Below, piece by piece: positions 44,747 to 52,304 of a DNA stretch of 64,000 nucleotides; within the stretch, counting starts at the first letter, position 1, and every line of letters starts with the position of its first letter. Both the position numbers and the translations under genes were made by a program. Source of the DNA: Lachnospiraceae bacterium (lineage in GTDB: Bacteria > Bacillota > Clostridia > Lachnospirales > Lachnospiraceae); the NCBI GenBank assembly GCA_910574195.1, contig CAJTBF010000003.1:213874-277873 (forward strand). The letters are read 5' to 3'. Under the pieces are notes generated by a model. That model was not told the origin of the DNA and made no database searches. It was given only the letters and a program-made list of their open reading frames with translations.

Positions 44747-46420
44747 TTAATGATATAATAATATCTTTTGTATTATTTTGTATTCTTCATTCCACCGATT
44801 ATATAATTTCCCCTTTTTAATATTCTGCAATACACTACTTTCTTTATATATTAAAGGATTATAATACCTTTGTAGCAACTGGGCCAAAGATTCACTGTTT
44901 TCATCCCTCGATATCTCGTTTAACCAACTTCTCCACTCCAGACTGCTAACAAACTTTCCTTCCTCAGAACTATCAAATTTTTTATATATAACCTCTTTAG
45001 CATACCATCCCTCATTCATCAACACATCTGCCAGCTCTTCCAAACTGATCCATTCTGAATTTTCAATATCTTTTTTCAATTTCCTTCTTAATTCTACCCC
45101 ATAGTTCTTGTTATACCTACATATTGCGGGACTTAATTCATATTGTGAAGCCACGCCAAAATAGTCTAAAGATTTGGAAATATTAATATACCATGTTCTT
45201 TCATCACCAAATCCCTTTACACTCTTAATATAAATCATATGATTTATTTCATCAATTAACTTGTCTTTTCGTTTTTTATAATTCTCACCGTTTGAAAAAC
45301 ACATATTCCTTAAATATATAATGATCTCTGCTAGTTGTATGAGAAAATCATTCTCCGCACTATTATTATCATCCATTGCCTTTCCCAACTGTTCCATTTG
45401 TATTTCTAAATTATACAATTTAGAAATACTAAAGCAAGTCACATACTCTCCTTCCTCATCTAATATCTCTCCTTGATGTTCCAAAATGAATGCTAATCCT
45501 TCTTGTAACAATGGTAGTGTTCTAAAAATTTTCGTTGATTTTTTGATATGCCGAGCCAATTTTTCCACAGTACTCTCTAGAATCTTTTTATCAAAAGAAA
45601 CCTGATTCCCTTTTTTCTCTAAATCTTCTTTTCGCTCAAGCATTTCTATGTAAAAATCTGTTAATAATATGGCAGCATTCATTCTTGTTAATTTTTCCCA
45701 CACATATATATCAGTATCTTCGCTTCCAATTATTTCTTCAGCCCTTTTCAAAGATTTCTGAATATTATTCAAGATAGAAAACTCATACTGGATACTGCAA
45801 TGTCTAAATTTTTCTTGACTATAAAAAACACTGTTAAATCTATCATTCACTAATAACATAATTTGCAGTACGAAAAAATAATCACTTTCCAGTATCAATA
45901 CTCTCGTAAAATCATTTACCTCACCTTCTGTATCAAAACTAAATTCTATATCAGAGAAAAAACCATTTTCTTTTCTAAACCTTTGAATTCTATCTAAAGC
46001 ATGAAACAGAGCGTCTCCCAAATCCATATTGTCATCACATCTAAAAACATTATCCTCTGCCCAGATATACTTTTTTATTGATTCCAATATTTTTTGATCA
46101 CACTCTTGATATGGTGAAACTTTATATAAACTTTTCATTGATTTCAAAAGAGAATATTTTAAATAACATAGTACTTCAATCCACCAATATTCCATATTTC
46201 CCTGCTGTTTTTGGATAATATCATTAATAGAACCAACTGGAAAACTTTTACGTATATCTAATTTATCTTCTAAAAACCCATATAGTTTTTTCCAGTCAAA
46301 TGTTCCTTTCATCAATAAACCTCTGTATTCTCTTCCCCACTCTTTTAATTCTGGAAATTTCTTTTCAATCTGCAAAATATATTCTTCTGTATATTCTAAC
46401 AATTCTAGTTTTTCATCCAT
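44747..46420 (-). CDS. Unknown helical protein, 557 aa
   Basis: I do not recognise this protein. It is AT-rich, unlike its neighbours, and mostly alpha-helical, with leucine- and aromatic-rich repeats throughout (for example ILNNIQKSLKRAEEIIGSE, VEKLARHIKKSTKIF). There is no signal peptide, Walker motif or catalytic signature that I can see. The chosen ATG (46418-46420, MDEKLELLEY) lacks a good ribosome site. A GTG at 46478-46480 in the same frame lies within the iteron-like inverted repeat upstream. It is bounded by a terminator downstream. A cargo or maintenance role is possible. Confidence 0.5.
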   Translation of the reverse strand: MDEKLELLEYTEEYILQIEKKFPELKEWGREYRGLLMKGTFDWKKLYGFLEDKLDIRKSFPVGSINDIIQKQQGNMEYWWIEVLCYLKYSLLKSMKSLYKVSPYQECDQKILESIKKYIWAEDNVFRCDDNMDLGDALFHALDRIQRFRKENGFFSDIEFSFDTEGEVNDFTRVLILESDYFFVLQIMLLVNDRFNSVFYSQEKFRHCSIQYEFSILNNIQKSLKRAEEIIGSEDTDIYVWEKLTRMNAAILLTDFYIEMLERKEDLEKKGNQVSFDKKILESTVEKLARHIKKSTKIFRTLPLLQEGLAFILEHQGEILDEEGEYVTCFSISKLYNLEIQMEQLGKAMDDNNSAENDFLIQLAEIIIYLRNMCFSNGENYKKRKDKLIDEINHMIYIKSVKGFGDERTWYINISKSLDYFGVASQYELSPAICRYNKNYGVELRRKLKKDIENSEWISLEELADVLMNEGWYAKEVIYKKFDSSEEGKFVSSLEWRSWLNEISRDENSESLAQLLQRYYNPLIYKESSVLQNIKKGKLYNRWNEEYKIIQKILLYH

Positions 46421-46423
46421 CTC

Positions 46424-46517
46424 AACCACATAAACCACATAAACCGCCGCTATCAGATGCCTCTTAACAACAAAAACCACTAGCTATTTATAGCGGTTTC
46501 AATGGTTTATGTGGTTT
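46424..46517. promoter_or_regulatory. Iteron-like imperfect inverted repeat
   Basis: AACCACAT, AAACCACAT and AAACCG-type units lie in tandem at 46424-46453 and again inverted at 46490-46517 (ATAGCGGTTTC... GTGGTTT), forming an imperfect palindrome over the 5' end of the unknown 557-aa gene. The 9-bp period and symmetry suggest a protein-binding or replication-control site. A TATAAT lies just beyond at 46569-46574 on the minus strand. Confidence 0.45.
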
Positions 46518-46599
46518 CCCCCTTCTTTTTTTATGTAGCATTATTATTTTATTGCACTCCATATTTCTATTATACTATAAAACTGTCCTGCAATAAACA

Positions 46600-47541
46600 T
46601 TAATAATTGTTTAATTTTCTTACTTCCATATCTACTGAATCATCAAAGTAATACTTGCCTTTATTATATTCTCCTGCTATTCTAATTTTCCCTTTCCCCC
46701 TGTCATAATAATAAACTGAATCCGATAGCACCTCTTCCGCCGCTATGACGTCAGGATCACCATTAACAGAACTAACAATCTCTTTCAATCCCGCCACGCA
46801 CATATCTTTTTCTTCACAAATGAGCAAAACCTCATGCACCGAACTTGGCAGTATAAAAAGATTACACCCCTTCTCATCCGCAAATGTTTTCAGCATATCC
46901 ACCCGCAGCATTGCCCTGGCTCCCTGTATCCGGTTTTTTGTAGAAAAGATATACATATCAATACCCATTTCCAGTTCTTCCGCCAGCTTCGCCGGAAACA
47001 AAGACGTCATATTCGTTATGGTAAATTCTTCTTTTCTAAAATTATCTATTGCCGTCCGGTAGAGTTCCTCCGCATCAATCCCCCATGCCTTTATCTGTGT
47101 CCACGAAACTTGGGCTGCCATTTCTCCCTCTTTCTCTTTCAGCAGCACAACAAATATCATTGCCAAATCCAATACCTTCTTATATGGCCTGTCTTTCAGA
47201 TACTCCTCATTTCCCTCCATCCTGACCAGCCGGATTCTAATATAAGGCTTCACCTGCTCCCAGCCAAAACCATTCCAGTCCGCCAACACATCATCTCTCC
47301 GCTTATAGATCTCCAATACTGTATTTTTACTCTTTTCTATATTTCCGGTACAGGCATATGCCTCTAAAAGGCTGTCTACATAAATCATCGCCGTTGTATT
47401 CTCTCCTTTCGTCTGCAGCGCCAACGCCTCTTTCTTGACATTATTATTTTTAACCATTTCCGTATAATAAACGGATACATTCTCTCCTAACTGCTCCTGA
47501 ACTTTATCTCTTAAAGATTCCTTATATATCTTATAATCCAC
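46600..47541 (-). CDS. DUF5688 family protein
   Basis: The 313-aa protein matches the DUF5688 layout found in Clostridia mobile elements: an N-terminal YKESLRDKVQEQLGENVSVY, the NNNVKKEALAL segment, TTAMIYVDSLLEAY and a C-terminal half with DMYIFSTKNRIQGARAML and a regular alpha/beta pattern. No enzymatic motif is known. The start GTG (47539-47541) has GGGGAGG at good spacing; an overlapping GTG nearer the ribosome site is less likely. It is upstream of the iteron region in the same direction. Confidence 0.8.
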   Translation of the reverse strand: MDYKIYKESLRDKVQEQLGENVSVYYTEMVKNNNVKKEALALQTKGENTTAMIYVDSLLEAYACTGNIEKSKNTVLEIYKRRDDVLADWNGFGWEQVKPYIRIRLVRMEGNEEYLKDRPYKKVLDLAMIFVVLLKEKEGEMAAQVSWTQIKAWGIDAEELYRTAIDNFRKEEFTITNMTSLFPAKLAEELEMGIDMYIFSTKNRIQGARAMLRVDMLKTFADEKGCNLFILPSSVHEVLLICEEKDMCVAGLKEIVSSVNGDPDVIAAEEVLSDSVYYYDRGKGKIRIAGEYNKGKYYFDDSVDMEVRKLNNY

Positions 47542-47555
47542 TTTCTCCACCTCCC

Positions 47556-47888
47556 CTAAGACAGCATGTTACAAAGAAGGCGGGCTGTAAAGCGTACCCC
47601 CGAAATAAATCCCTCTCTCTGACCAATGACAGCTCCCTTACATATTAAATCTGCCAGGGATGTTTTCGTCATATGCTCTATATCTGCTCCCTCAATTAAA
47701 AGAATTAGCCTCTCATTCATTGCCTCATCCGCGCTCCCTGATGATTCGCTCATAGGAACAAATACCTTGTCATAAATTCTTCCTATTATCATATCTCCTG
47801 TCCTTTCTATATCTTCTATATTTTCTGCAGTTCTTTCCTTACATTTTTCTGATTCTCTTTTTCCCTGTTCTGTTTGATTCTCTTCCAT
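47556..47888 (-). CDS. Hypothetical protein, 110 aa
   Basis: The protein starts at ATG 47886-47888 after AGGAGGAC. The N-terminal 40 residues are polar (EENQTEQGKRESEKCKERTA), then a conserved-looking hydrophobic helical part (LILLIEGADIEHMTKTSLAD and GFISGVRFTARLLCNML). No family is recognised. It is 14 bases from the DUF5688 gene and follows the Rad52-like gene, so all three are co-transcribed. Confidence 0.55.
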   Translation of the reverse strand: MEENQTEQGKRESEKCKERTAENIEDIERTGDMIIGRIYDKVFVPMSESSGSADEAMNERLILLIEGADIEHMTKTSLADLICKGAVIGQREGFISGVRFTARLLCNMLS

Positions 47889-47943
47889 ATATTGTCCTCC
47901 TGCTATCTTTCCTGTACATTTACCGGCTCTGTCCACTATCAGC

Positions 47944-48804
47944 TTATGCAGCTTTTGTCTTGGTCTTTTTCAGTCCCTGAAGCGCTTTCTCATAAATCTC
48001 CGGCGTCATATCTTCTAGCCTTTTGATCTGATATCTCTCCATAACCACCTCTATCGTCACCCCGGTACGGTCAAGCTCTTCCTCCAGAACTTTTCTTTGT
48101 GCCTCCGCTATGCCTTTTGTTTCGGTTTTCTTTTTTGGCTCCCGCTTCTTCTGTGGCTCCGCTTTCTGCTTTAACTCAAATACCTTATTTCTCTTTCCGT
48201 TTAAAATGACAAGCCCGTTAATTTCACGCTCTTCATTATAAGAAATAGAATCTACCGAAAAGCGGTCTGTCGTGATGTACCGGTTCTCTTTCCGCTGAAT
48301 ACTGGCAATTCCTGCAGGTATCCAGATAAACGGGGCAGTATACAGCTCCCTTCCAAGACCCCAGTTAAAACAGGCCCGTTTAAAAGAATCCGAAGCCTGC
48401 CCCTTTTCCTTCTCGGAATAACTGGTGGTCCCTACATCCTGTTTGGCAATCCACTGACCTTTTTCCTTATCCCAGATTTCCACCGTACAGTACAGGTTCC
48501 CGTCAATGCTCTGGTGGGTTCTCCTCCAGCCGAAGGGGGTAAAGGTTTCGTCTAAGATCTTCTGGTCCACGCGGGCGTCCTTAAATAGTAAAAGGCTTAA
48601 TCCTTTTTCATTCACCGTCCCCACTCTGCACTCAATTTCATCTGCACGCAACAGCCGGAGCATGGGCTGTCCTCTGACGGGTGATTCAGCCGCCTTATTT
48701 TGAGGGTTTCTCTTTTCCGGCTCCTCTTCCTTCCTGCTCTGTTCCTGCATCTCTTTTTCTTTTATGCTTCCTGCTTTTTTCGCTAATTCCTGTTTTGCTG
48801 TCAT
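47944..48804 (-). CDS. Rad52-like DNA annealing protein
   Basis: This single-strand annealing protein belongs to the Rad52 superfamily. The core EIECRVGTVNEKGLSLLLF, GWRRTHQSIDGNLYCTVEIW and the signature ASDSFKRACFNWGLGRELYT are typical. The flanks are charged (KKREPKKKTETKGIAEAQRK). The start at ATG 48802-48804 has GGAGGAG nearby; an upstream start is less likely. Phage and mobile-element pairs use such a protein with a YqaJ exonuclease, which is encoded about 1 kb upstream here, separated by a toxin-antitoxin module. The pair would carry out homologous recombination for the element. Confidence 0.85.
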   Translation of the reverse strand: MTAKQELAKKAGSIKEKEMQEQSRKEEEPEKRNPQNKAAESPVRGQPMLRLLRADEIECRVGTVNEKGLSLLLFKDARVDQKILDETFTPFGWRRTHQSIDGNLYCTVEIWDKEKGQWIAKQDVGTTSYSEKEKGQASDSFKRACFNWGLGRELYTAPFIWIPAGIASIQRKENRYITTDRFSVDSISYNEEREINGLVILNGKRNKVFELKQKAEPQKKREPKKKTETKGIAEAQRKVLEEELDRTGVTIEVVMERYQIKRLEDMTPEIYEKALQGLKKTKTKAA

Positions 48805-48863
48805 CTTCTCCTCCAAATAAAATAAGGAGAGGCTTTTCACCTCTCCCTTGTTGCCGTATCCCG

Positions 48864-49190
48864 CTATTCTTCTGTCTCTTTAATGCCAAAAAGATTTCTC
48901 ATATAATCCTGCTTCTCATTTAAAATCCTAATAATAAGTATGCAGTTTCCTTCTATTCTGTAAAAGATATAATTATGCCTGCAGAACAGACTACGGTAAT
49001 CTGTCAACACCCCTGTTATCTTTACAAGCCCGGTCCCCATATAGGGAAATACCGCAAGGTTCCTGACTGTCTTTGTAATCTCCCTTAAAACCTTTACAGC
49101 GATTTCTTCACTGCCGCAATGATCCAGGACGGAATACTTCACATTCTGCAGGTCCTCCTTCGCCTTTGGCGTATATTTTAGTTCCATCAT
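48864..49190 (-). CDS. ParE/RelE family toxin
   Basis: This 108-aa protein has the ParE-like fold pattern: LKYTPKAKEDLQNVKYSVLD, then a basic core, and C-terminal YRSLFCRHNYIFYRIEGNCI with the R-x-Y-R motif typical of RelE-superfamily toxins. It overlaps the antitoxin stop by 4 bases (ATGA), the usual coupled order antitoxin-toxin. The target (gyrase or mRNA) cannot be told. The start may be the second Met, immediately adjacent. Confidence 0.88.
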   Translation of the reverse strand: MMELKYTPKAKEDLQNVKYSVLDHCGSEEIAVKVLREITKTVRNLAVFPYMGTGLVKITGVLTDYRSLFCRHNYIFYRIEGNCILIIRILNEKQDYMRNLFGIKETEE

Positions 49191-49429
49191 AAACCCAGTT
49201 CCGCTTCTACTTCATCTGCAGACAGAAACCCTTCCTCTCTTGCAGAACGTTCTCCTTCCTCCAGCTTGGACATCAATGCCAGCATTGCCTTCATACGGTC
49301 ATACTCTGCCATATTTAAAATGACATATTCGCCCCGTCCGTTTTTAGTCAGAAATACCGGTGAACCTTCCGTAGCTTCTTTTAAAACTTCCGTATAATTT
49401 CTTAAGTCTGAAATTGGTTTAATATTCGG
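49187..49429 (-). CDS. Phd/YefM-like antitoxin
   Basis: The protein starts at ATG 49427-49429, just after a GGAAAGGAA site, and reads MPNIKPISDLRNYTEVLKEA followed by PVFLTKNGRGEYVILNMAEY, the Phd/YefM DNA-binding domain. The C-terminal 35 residues are acidic and would wrap the toxin. An earlier ATG lies in the -10 region and cannot be the start. A palindrome over the promoter upstream fits autoregulation by the antitoxin-toxin complex. Confidence 0.9.
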   Translation of the reverse strand, partial: PNIKPISDLRNYTEVLKEATEGSPVFLTKNGRGEYVILNMAEYDRMKAMLALMSKLEEGERSAREEGFLSADEVEAELGL

Positions 49430-49459
49430 CATAAACAATCGTTCCTTTCCTTTTTTCAT

Positions 49460-49504
49460 AGTATACCACCTCTCGCAGAAAATGACAACGTGAATTTACA
49501 CGTT
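49460..49504 (-). promoter_or_regulatory. Promoter with operator palindrome for the toxin-antitoxin operon
   Basis: On the minus strand TTGTCA (49483-49488) and TATACT (49460-49465) are 17 bases apart. A perfect 6-bp inverted repeat AACGTG/CACGTT spans 49487-49504 and overlaps the -35, the expected place for an autorepressor site. Confidence 0.75.
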
Positions 49505-49558
49505 AATTTATCAGCATATATTTTTATAGGCGCTGTTTATCCCGCTCATGGAAACTTT

Positions 49559-50485
49559 TTATGCCGCTTTTACCGTAAACCTCCTGAAATTCAACGTCTT
49601 CTGGTACTGTTCGTACACCTCCGGCCGTTCCTCCTTAAGCCTCTTTTCATCTATCCTCTGGCTGCTCACAGACTTCCACGATACCCGGTAGTTTGCATTT
49701 TCCGCCGCTTCCGCTTCGCCAAGATACAGCTTCAGCTCCTGCTCGATCTGCTTCTTTTCCGTAGTCATCTCATCCAAAAGAAGTTCCAGCTCCTGACGGC
49801 GGTCTAATTTTTCATCAAAGCCCGTAAGCGGTTTCGTCTCTTTCATAGACTGCCTGAAATACCCGGAGATTACTTGATCCGCAAGCTCCGAACCGTCCGG
49901 TTTCGGCAACCTCCTTTTCAAAACGTGGTTCTCCCAAAAGTTCTGTTCAATCTGCCGGAGATCAGAAAGCGCTTCCTCGTCCCGCTCGATCCGGTAGTAT
50001 CGAAACTTCCTGCCATAGATAACGACCGCGATATACCATGCGTCCGCATCGCAGACAGACATATAATGATAGCACTGGATCTGATAGGAAATGGGAATCT
50101 TTCCATCCTTCCATTTATCTGCCAGATAGGGGCTTGCAGTCTTACATTCCAGTCCGGCATTCTCCCCTACAATCATACGGTCAACGTCTGCAAGCATGAA
50201 GGGATACTTTTCATCATAATACATGAAATTGGACCTTCTTACCTTCTTTCCGGTCGCTTCCATGAATCTCCTTGCAACATAATCCTCAAACTCCCTTCCC
50301 TGACGCATAGCTTCATTATCAAACTCTTCTATCGTATCCGTCGTCTTGTCCTCATATACCTGCATAGCTGTACGGTAGGGATTTAACCCGCAGACTGCCC
50401 CGGCGTCAGAACCGCCGATTCCGCGTTTCCGGTACATAAGCCATTCCCTTTTATCCAGTCCTTTTGTCGCTGTTAATTTCTTCAT
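49559..50485 (-). CDS. YqaJ-family viral recombinase/exonuclease
   Basis: This protein is lambda-exonuclease-like and probably degrades the 5' strand to expose 3' ends for the Rad52-like annealer nearby. Motifs are GIGGSDAGAVCGLNPYRTAM at the N-terminus, the acidic metal site FMLADVDRMIVGENAGLECK, with ECKTA as the E-x-K and D in the DVD segment. The C-terminal part has a coiled, charged stretch (LDRRQELELLLDEMTTEKKQ). The start ATG at 50483-50485 overlaps the preceding gene by 4 bases (ATGA). At 308 aa it is of family size. Confidence 0.9.
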   Translation of the reverse strand: MKKLTATKGLDKREWLMYRKRGIGGSDAGAVCGLNPYRTAMQVYEDKTTDTIEEFDNEAMRQGREFEDYVARRFMEATGKKVRRSNFMYYDEKYPFMLADVDRMIVGENAGLECKTASPYLADKWKDGKIPISYQIQCYHYMSVCDADAWYIAVVIYGRKFRYYRIERDEEALSDLRQIEQNFWENHVLKRRLPKPDGSELADQVISGYFRQSMKETKPLTGFDEKLDRRQELELLLDEMTTEKKQIEQELKLYLGEAEAAENANYRVSWKSVSSQRIDEKRLKEERPEVYEQYQKTLNFRRFTVKAA

Positions 50486-50835
50486 GCCGCACTTCCTTTC
50501 TCCTTCCATTTCTTTTCTCCATAATCTTCAAGAATCTTTTTCACTTCTTCATTCAGGCAGTACTGGATATCTTCCATATGTGTGTCTTCATATGACAGCC
50601 ACCTCTCATAAAGAAACATCAGAATACCCGGAAAGGTAATCCCCGCCTTTAACGCTTCCTCCGACATGCAGATACTCATTTCTGTCAGAAGTTCATAAAT
50701 GCAGATAACCGTATCAATCTGATAAGCCGCCTGAAAAATCTCTTTCTTTTTCATCTTAAGGATACGGAACTTAAAGAGCTTTAATTCCCCGCTGATTTTC
50801 CAGCAGAATGTTTTTTCCAATCTCTTTCTGCTCAT
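50482..50835 (-). CDS. Hypothetical protein, 117 aa
   Basis: The protein is soluble with a basic N-terminus (MSRKRLEKTFCWKISGELKL) and a central amphipathic helical part (QIDTVICIYELLTEMSICMS). No domain is recognised. It overlaps the YqaJ start and follows the DUF932 gene by 16 bases, so it probably belongs to the recombination operon. The start may be internal, near residue 28. Confidence 0.45.
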   Translation of the reverse strand: MSRKRLEKTFCWKISGELKLFKFRILKMKKKEIFQAAYQIDTVICIYELLTEMSICMSEEALKAGITFPGILMFLYERWLSYEDTHMEDIQYCLNEEVKKILEDYGEKKWKEKGSAA

Positions 50836-50851
50836 TTCTGTTCTGCCCCCT

Positions 50852-51784
50852 TTACGCGGCGCTTACCAACTGATAGGCCCGGTCAATAAGGGGATTCCCT
50901 TCTACGGTTCTTGCGAACAGATTCTCCTTATAATTTGCTGTCCTTCTAAGCGGCTCCGCATGGGTGGCAAAATCACTGACTGCATTGATAAAACGATACG
51001 CATTTCTTCCCACGTCCTGTAAATCCGGCGCGTCAAAATAGCGGATTTTCATATCCTCCTGAAGACGGCGGATATTTTTCTTCTGCTGGGGCGTAGCGTT
51101 CTCTTCCACTGGCAGGAGCTGTTCTATATATTCCATGACTTTCTTATCCGGCATGGTGATAGAACGGAGGCGTTCAAACTCCTTTCCCAGACTGTCCATG
51201 TAATTTTCTGCCATAAACAGCGTATCCCTTGCTTCTTCCAGCTTGTTCTGTATGTTCCCGGTATGGATCATAGACCAGTAACGCTTTGCATTAGAAAGCG
51301 CAAGGTTCAATGTGTTCTGGCACACAACGCGGATGGGCGTTAAGGCTACTTTGATTGCCCCGGAACCGTCATGGGTATTGGAAAAGATTAAATAGGGGCT
51401 AAATCTCTCCCCGGAAATAATGTACTCATGGGGCATATGTGCAAGGAGCCATACCCGCCTGCCTCCCTGCAGGCTTCCGGCTGTCTCGTACCGCACGCCC
51501 TCCCCTAAAAGCTCGTCGGTAAAAGCAAAGGCTTCCTGATTCTGAATCACCTTATAGCGGTCGGTCACAACTCCCAACGCTTTTCTGTCCGTATCCCGGA
51601 TATTTGCCTTGTATCCCTCCACAAGCTCCTCTCTCTTTGTATAGATTGGCTCCTGCAGTACCTGCCAGTCCAGACCTGCCTGAATCAATGCGTCGGAAGA
51701 ACTTAATGCCTCCTGTACTCTCACTCCTAAGCCATGCCAGGGTTTTTCTCTTACATAAAACATACTCTCTACATTTGCTGCCAT
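50852..51784 (-). CDS. DUF932 family protein
   Basis: This 310-aa protein matches DUF932, a family from phages and mobile elements linked to phage recombination operons. Typical features are VREKPWHGLGVRVQEALSSS near the N-terminus, YKVIQNQEAFAFTDELLGEG and the central VCQNTLNLALSNAKRYWSM. Its role is unknown. The ATG (51782-51784) has GGAAGGAG at good spacing. The frame is open for 47 codons further upstream with no ribosome site. Start codon placement matches the usual family length. Confidence 0.85.
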   Translation of the reverse strand: MAANVESMFYVREKPWHGLGVRVQEALSSSDALIQAGLDWQVLQEPIYTKREELVEGYKANIRDTDRKALGVVTDRYKVIQNQEAFAFTDELLGEGVRYETAGSLQGGRRVWLLAHMPHEYIISGERFSPYLIFSNTHDGSGAIKVALTPIRVVCQNTLNLALSNAKRYWSMIHTGNIQNKLEEARDTLFMAENYMDSLGKEFERLRSITMPDKKVMEYIEQLLPVEENATPQQKKNIRRLQEDMKIRYFDAPDLQDVGRNAYRFINAVSDFATHAEPLRRTANYKENLFARTVEGNPLIDRAYQLVSAA

Positions 51785-51946
51785 AATCAATTTCTCCTTC
51801 CCAAATTTTGTATCTTTGATTTCTTTTTTTCTTGCCGGGTCGTGGTTCATTTCGTGATACAATTTTGAGGTGCTCTTTAATTTTTTGCCAAACCCGGCTA
51901 ATTTTCCGTACTCTGCAATAACCATACCTGATAGCGTTAATCTTTG

Positions 51947-52021
51947 TTACTCACTTGCCAGAACCGCCATCAGCCTAAGCCCGCAAATAACCAAAATTGC
52001 GGTAATCTCTACGCCTTTCAT
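51947..52021 (-). CDS. Tiny hydrophobic protein, 24 aa
   Basis: An ATG at 52019-52021 is preceded by AAAGGGG at proper spacing and gives MKGVEITAILVICGLRLMAV and four more residues before the stop. One membrane helix fills the peptide. It could be a small membrane toxin, a holin-like peptide or an accessory peptide of the adjacent C protein operon. Nothing proves expression. Confidence 0.4.
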   Translation of the reverse strand: MKGVEITAILVICGLRLMAVLASE

Positions 52022-52037
52022 CGTTTCCGCCCCTTTC

Positions 52038-52184
52038 CTAAAGCCGTAATATGATTTCTCCGATTGTTTTGCCTATCCGCCTGATTGTAATGATAATTTC
52101 CCAGATATGCTTTGCCTCCTTTCCAATCAATAAAATAATGGCAGGAAGACTGATGCCTCCTGCCAATGTAATAATTAGTTTCAC
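52038..52184 (-). CDS. Small membrane protein, 48 aa
   Basis: Starting at GTG 52182-52184, the peptide begins KLIITLAGGISLPAIILLIG and continues KEAKHIWEIIITIRRIGKTI, with a second hydrophobic stretch. No clear ribosome site precedes the GTG. It is followed after 16 bases by the 24-aa hydrophobic ORF. The pair fills the gap between the last duplicated effector gene and the DUF932 gene. Confidence is low. Confidence 0.35.
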   Translation of the reverse strand: MKLIITLAGGISLPAIILLIGKEAKHIWEIIITIRRIGKTIGEIILRL

Positions 52185-52304
52185 GACTATAATATGTAAT
52201 TGAACCTTTCTATTTTTACCACCTGAAAGAATTGAACATCCTAAACTGATATTCTCTGCCCTAATATCCTTTATTTATTATGTAATTTCTACAAATATAA
52301 TTCT

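Noticed and set aside
51785..51925. 47-codon upstream extension of the DUF932 gene
   Set aside because: No ribosome site precedes it, while the internal ATG has GGAAGGAG at good spacing and gives the usual family N-terminus.
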